A DNA stretch of 64,000 nt from Pseudobutyrivibrio xylanivorans. Lineage in GTDB: Bacteria; Bacillota; Clostridia; Lachnospirales; Lachnospiraceae. The position numbers and the translations under genes were made by a program. Shown here in pieces: positions 61,856 to 64,000 of this stretch (positions within the stretch are counted from its first letter, which is position 1; each line of letters starts with the position of its first letter). Location: NCBI RefSeq assembly GCF_008935055.1, contig NZ_CP043028.1, positions 2,324,501-2,388,500 on the forward strand, read 5' to 3'. The notes below the pieces were generated by a model. The model ran no database searches, had not been told where the DNA came from, and saw only the letters and a program-made list of their open reading frames with translations.

Positions 61856-61992
61856 GTCTCATATCAGTCTCATCAAAATGAGACTATGTATTAATTGAAA
61901 AATGCTGAATGGTGGGATTTATATAGGAAAGTCTCATTGCAGTCTCACCATAGTCTCACTGAGTCTCATGCATAAATGAGACTTTATGAGAC
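61856..61992. repeat. Array of nine GTCTCA/TGAGAC sites
   Basis: GTCTCA occurs at 61856, 61867, 61931, 61942, 61953 and 61963, and its inverse TGAGAC at 61879, 61977 and 61987. Within each cluster neighbours are 10-14 bases apart, mostly 10-12, so sites fall on one face of the helix. No gene lies in the interval. This resembles a regulator-binding array controlling the (now broken) downstream gene. Confidence 0.7.
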
Positions 61993-62019
61993 TTAGTTAT
62001 AAAATCTATAACTACAAAT

Positions 62020-62307
62020 GTAGGAAAATGGTGGGGGATGGGACATGATCGTATTCCAACGGATATTGATGTTGTTGTAATTGATGAAATTGGAAAGAAG
62101 GCAATTCTTGGAGAGTGCAAGTTCAAAAATGAACAGATAGATAAGCCAGTTTATGAAGACCTGATGAACAGAAAGGGGCTCATTGATAGAAAATTCGAGG
62201 AAGTTCAGTATATGTATTTTTCTTTGTCAGGTTTTTCTAAGTGGGTTGTTGAGAACGCTGATGCTGAGAAGGTATCATTGCTAACATTAGATGATTTGTA
62301 CAGCTGA
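62020..62307 (+). pseudogene. DUF234-family ATPase, C-terminal fragment
   Basis: From about 62020 the frame reads VGKWWG, then DIDVVVIDEIGKKAILGECKFKNE and a closing LLTLDDLYS, the C-terminal DUF234 domain (a restriction-endonuclease-like fold) of the AAA ATPase/DUF234 family. The N-terminal ATPase of some 350 residues is absent. The D-x-D and E-C-K residues of the nuclease-like core are kept. Confidence 0.75.
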
Positions 62308-62374
62308 ATGCGAAATCCCATTAGGTGATAGAGACTTTTTAGGGATTGCAAAAAGTGTCGTAGTTTTGCATAAC

Positions 62375-62416
62375 AGCACAGGCAGCTATCGCTAATAAGT
62401 AATTGGCGATAATTTG
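62375..62416 (+). repeat. ICE right-end-like sequence, copy B
   Basis: Matches the end of the serine recombinase gene and its downstream sequence (54992-55033) at 35 of 42 positions; the translated end reads Ser-Thr-Gly-Ser-Tyr-Arg-stop. The rest of the recombinase gene is absent here. It probably marks the right end of an older related element. Confidence 0.6.
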
Positions 62417-62443
62417 TAGAACTAACATAATTAGATTTTTAAT

Positions 62444-62479
62444 CCAGGTTTTCCGTTTTTGGAAGACCTGGATTTTTTT
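62444..62479 (+). terminator. Terminator after the copy B end sequence
   Basis: CCAGGTTTTCC at 62444-62454 pairs with GGAAGACCTGG at 62461-62471 (one G-T pair), followed by ATTTTTTT. It has the same position relative to copy B as the terminator at 55059 has to the recombinase. Confidence 0.8.
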
Positions 62480-62501
62480 GTAGGGAGTATATTGTGTGTA
62501 T

Positions 62502-62801
62502 GGGCAGTGCTAGAAGAATTTTTGCATGTGGTACTGCCTGGGTGGAGAGTTTTGGGCAGTACTAGAAGAGATTTTGCATATGGTACTGCCTGGGTGGAGA
62601 GTTTTGGGCAGTACTAGAAGAATTTTTGCATGTGGTACTGCCTGGGTGAAGAGTTTTGGGCAGTACTAGAAGAATTTTTGCATGTGGTACTGCCTGGGTG
62701 GAGAGTTTTGGGCAGTACTAGAAGAGATTTTGCATGTGGTACTGCCTTGGTGAAGAGTTTTGGGCAGTACTAGGAAGAAAAATGCATCTAGAACTGCCTG
62801 A
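62502..62801. repeat. Tandem repeat array, 52-bp period, about six units
   Basis: Units start at 62502, 62554, 62606, 62658, 62710 and 62762, exactly 52 bases apart. Units 1-5 differ at only a few positions; unit 6 is degenerate. Each unit contains GGCAGTAC and its inverse GTACTGCC about 20 bases later, so each RNA or single strand would fold into a hairpin. No reading frame is supported. Confidence 0.88.
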
Positions 62802-62905
62802 GAGAGTGTTGGTACTATCTGCTGAGATGTGGTCTTTTATGCATGAAATAGATTCGCTATAATTATAAAAGAAATAGATAATCTTTAGGATTGTGAGGGG
62901 GGCGA

Positions 62906-63064
62906 ATGAAAATCATATATAAGAAGCTTACTGCTTCAGAATTAGATGTATTTATTGATATGAGAATTACACAGCTTACTGAGGAATATGTTTCATCAGG
63001 GCGAATTGTGCCAACTGATGTCGAACTGCAACCTGCATTGAAAGATTATTATAATAGACATTAA
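62906..63064 (+). pseudogene. GNAT acetyltransferase, N-terminal remnant
   Basis: A 52-residue frame with GAGGGGGG before ATG 62906. IIYKKLTASELDVFIDMRITQL and the ending PALKDYYNRH match the first 50 residues of a common Clostridia GNAT family, which continues for another 100 residues. A stop follows directly, so this is a truncated gene at the edge of the mobile region. Confidence 0.65.
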
Positions 63065-63091
63065 AGACGCTGATTCATGAAATCGCTCACT

Positions 63092-63646
63092 CTACATTGC
63101 AGTGGTATTGATATTATGGCAGCAATTGAAGATAAGATTTGCCAATTCAGGTAGTGGCATATCAAAGTCAGTTTTTATCCATGAACGAAGCACACTCATG
63201 GAGCCTTGCATGATAAATGTAAAAATATAGCGATCGTGTGGTGTCTGTTCAATATCAGGAATAGATTCCATTACATGGGCTTCGACCTTTTTAATAATAG
63301 CATTTTGGAAATCTTCGGTGTCTGCCTGGCAGAATAATACGCCGAAAGTTTCTTTATTTGATTTAACATAGTTAAGGAAGGCTTCAATAGATTCAATTGT
63401 ATTGAAGTCGCTTCCTACATCTTTAAGAGCTTCAAATGATTTTTCTAAAACTTCATTTTCAATATCCTTTAATAACTCAAACTGATCTTGATAATGCAGG
63501 TAGAAGGTTGAGCGACTCATTTCTGAAATCTCACAGATTTCCTTTATAGATATCTTTGAAATAGGCTTTTCTTCCATCAATTGGAGAAGAGATTCCTTGA
63601 GAATTCTTTTGGTTACCAAAGTTCTTCGATTGTTTTTTACTGCCAT
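63092..63646 (-). CDS. TetR-family transcriptional repressor
   Basis: A 184-residue protein with an N-terminal TetR HTH (TKRILKESLLQLMEE, ISKISIKEICEISEMSRSTFYLHY) and a C-terminal ligand domain of the TetR_C_8 type. ATG 63646 with AAGGAG is chosen over a start nine codons earlier. It is divergent from an oxidoreductase gene and probably represses it through the palindrome at 63793. Confidence 0.88.
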   Translation of the reverse strand: MAVKNNRRTLVTKRILKESLLQLMEEKPISKISIKEICEISEMSRSTFYLHYQDQFELLKDIENEVLEKSFEALKDVGSDFNTIESIEAFLNYVKSNKETFGVLFCQADTEDFQNAIIKKVEAHVMESIPDIEQTPHDRYIFTFIMQGSMSVLRSWIKTDFDMPLPELANLIFNCCHNINTTAM

Positions 63647-63792
63647 TTTATTTCTCCTTAAGACATTTAACAAATTTTTAAGATTTTAAACAATTCGCAT
63701 TTGGATACTTATGTTCTTAACACTACACATTATTCGAAAGTGTATTAAACAATACGTTCTAAAAAATATTGCAAGTTGTAAACCGTACACTG

Positions 63793-63816
63793 TGTCTATA
63801 TTATACGACATAGACA
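63793..63816. promoter_or_regulatory. Palindromic operator between tetR-type gene and oxidoreductase
   Basis: TGTCTAT at 63793-63799 and ATAGACA at 63810-63816 form a 24-bp inverted repeat with a 10-base centre (ATTATACGAC), overlapping a TATACG/TATATT -10-like region. This is the usual size for a TetR-family operator. Confidence 0.7.
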
Positions 63817-63870
63817 GATAAATGAAAACAAAACTCTTGTGCAAGAATCAAATTATAAGGAGTTTACAAC

Positions 63871-64000
63871 ATGAGTAATAGAAAGAAAGTTTTATTAACA
63901 GGTGCCGCTGGAGGTATGGGCTTAGAGTCACTTAAACAGATGGTAGAGGATAATGGCAATTATGAGATTGTTGCACTTGATTTACCAAACAATAAGACAA
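63871..64000 (+). CDS. NAD(P)-dependent epimerase/oxidoreductase, 5' end
   Basis: The first 43 codons of a Rossmann-fold protein: VLLTGAAGGMGLESL (TGxxGxxG) and IVALDLP, with the Asp that ends strand 2 as in NAD-preferring SDR/epimerase enzymes. AAGGAG precedes ATG 63871. It runs off the window. Likely a chromosomal gene regulated by the divergent TetR protein. Confidence 0.8.
   Translation, partial: MSNRKKVLLTGAAGGMGLESLKQMVEDNGNYEIVALDLPNNKT

Noticed and set aside
62502..62801. CRISPR array
   Set aside because: The units are contiguous 52-bp tandem copies with no unique spacers, and no cas genes are near.
1..64000. tRNA or rRNA genes as integration site
   Set aside because: No tRNA-like cloverleaf with a GTTCRA-type arm or rRNA stretch was noticed at the element borders; a dedicated search could still find a weak candidate.

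Overview
The window looks like the chromosome of a low-GC anaerobic Firmicute, most likely a Lachnospiraceae or other Clostridia gut species. It carries most of an integrative and conjugative element (ICE) of the Tn1549/CTn4-CTn5 type. This rests on gene order and content: TrbL/VirB6, PrgI, VirB4, NlpC/P60, DUF4315, DUF4366, ArdC-like, topoisomerase III, MobC, MobP-type relaxase, and a large serine recombinase at the right end. No rRNA, tRNA or CRISPR array was seen.

Layout. 0-12.1 kb is the conjugation and mobilisation core, all on the plus strand and tightly packed. 12.1-12.4 kb is a structured non-coding stretch that may hold oriT. 12.4-22.4 kb is cargo 1, a DNA-targeting locus: SNF2 helicase, GHKL (sacsin-like) ATPase with a C-terminal zinc cluster, ribbon-helix-helix regulator, two tandem C5-cytosine methyltransferases and a convergent HNH nuclease. 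22.5-26.2 kb holds small ICE-type genes: a LexA-like repressor with an SOS box, an XRE repressor with its own operator, a DUF1413 protein and an HNH protein.

26.2-52.4 kb is cargo 2, the most unusual part. It opens with a truncated IS1182 transposase and two tandem WYL regulators. These face a set of small genes: glycine-zipper membrane proteins, a 24-residue hydrophobic peptide, an HTH protein, a DarT-like ADP-ribosyltransferase and an EF-hand acidic protein. Then comes a long operon of an HTH protein, an unknown protein, two vWA proteins, a PP2C phosphatase, a Ser/Thr kinase, a UPF1-like SF1 helicase, an unknown winged-helix protein, a coiled-coil McrB-like AAA+ GTPase-type protein and a 1317-residue DUF2357 protein. 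The vWA/PP2C/kinase set matches the known TerY-P triad. A minus-strand operon closes the block with a MYG1-like hydrolase, a zinc ribbon, a mini HNH protein, small unknowns and a second copy of the 24-residue peptide. Three promoters in this block, at both of its ends, share one motif at fixed spacing. An identical 25-bp terminator-like hairpin lies at both borders, suggesting the 26 kb entered as a unit beside an existing terminator.

52.5-55.0 kb is the ICE right end (sigma-like regulator, small protein, serine recombinase). 55.0-62.8 kb is a graveyard of older mobile DNA: a VirD4/TraG fragment, a HEPN-type gene cut in two by an IS3-family element (rejoinable in frame after removing the IS and a 4-bp duplication), an Rpn-type nuclease, HTH and DUF234 fragments, an array of GTCTCA sites, and a 52-bp tandem repeat array. 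A sequence close to the recombinase gene end plus terminator recurs at 62.4 kb, so an older related element probably ended there. From about 62.9 kb the sequence looks chromosomal: a GNAT fragment, a TetR repressor and a divergent NAD(P)-dependent oxidoreductase that runs off the window.
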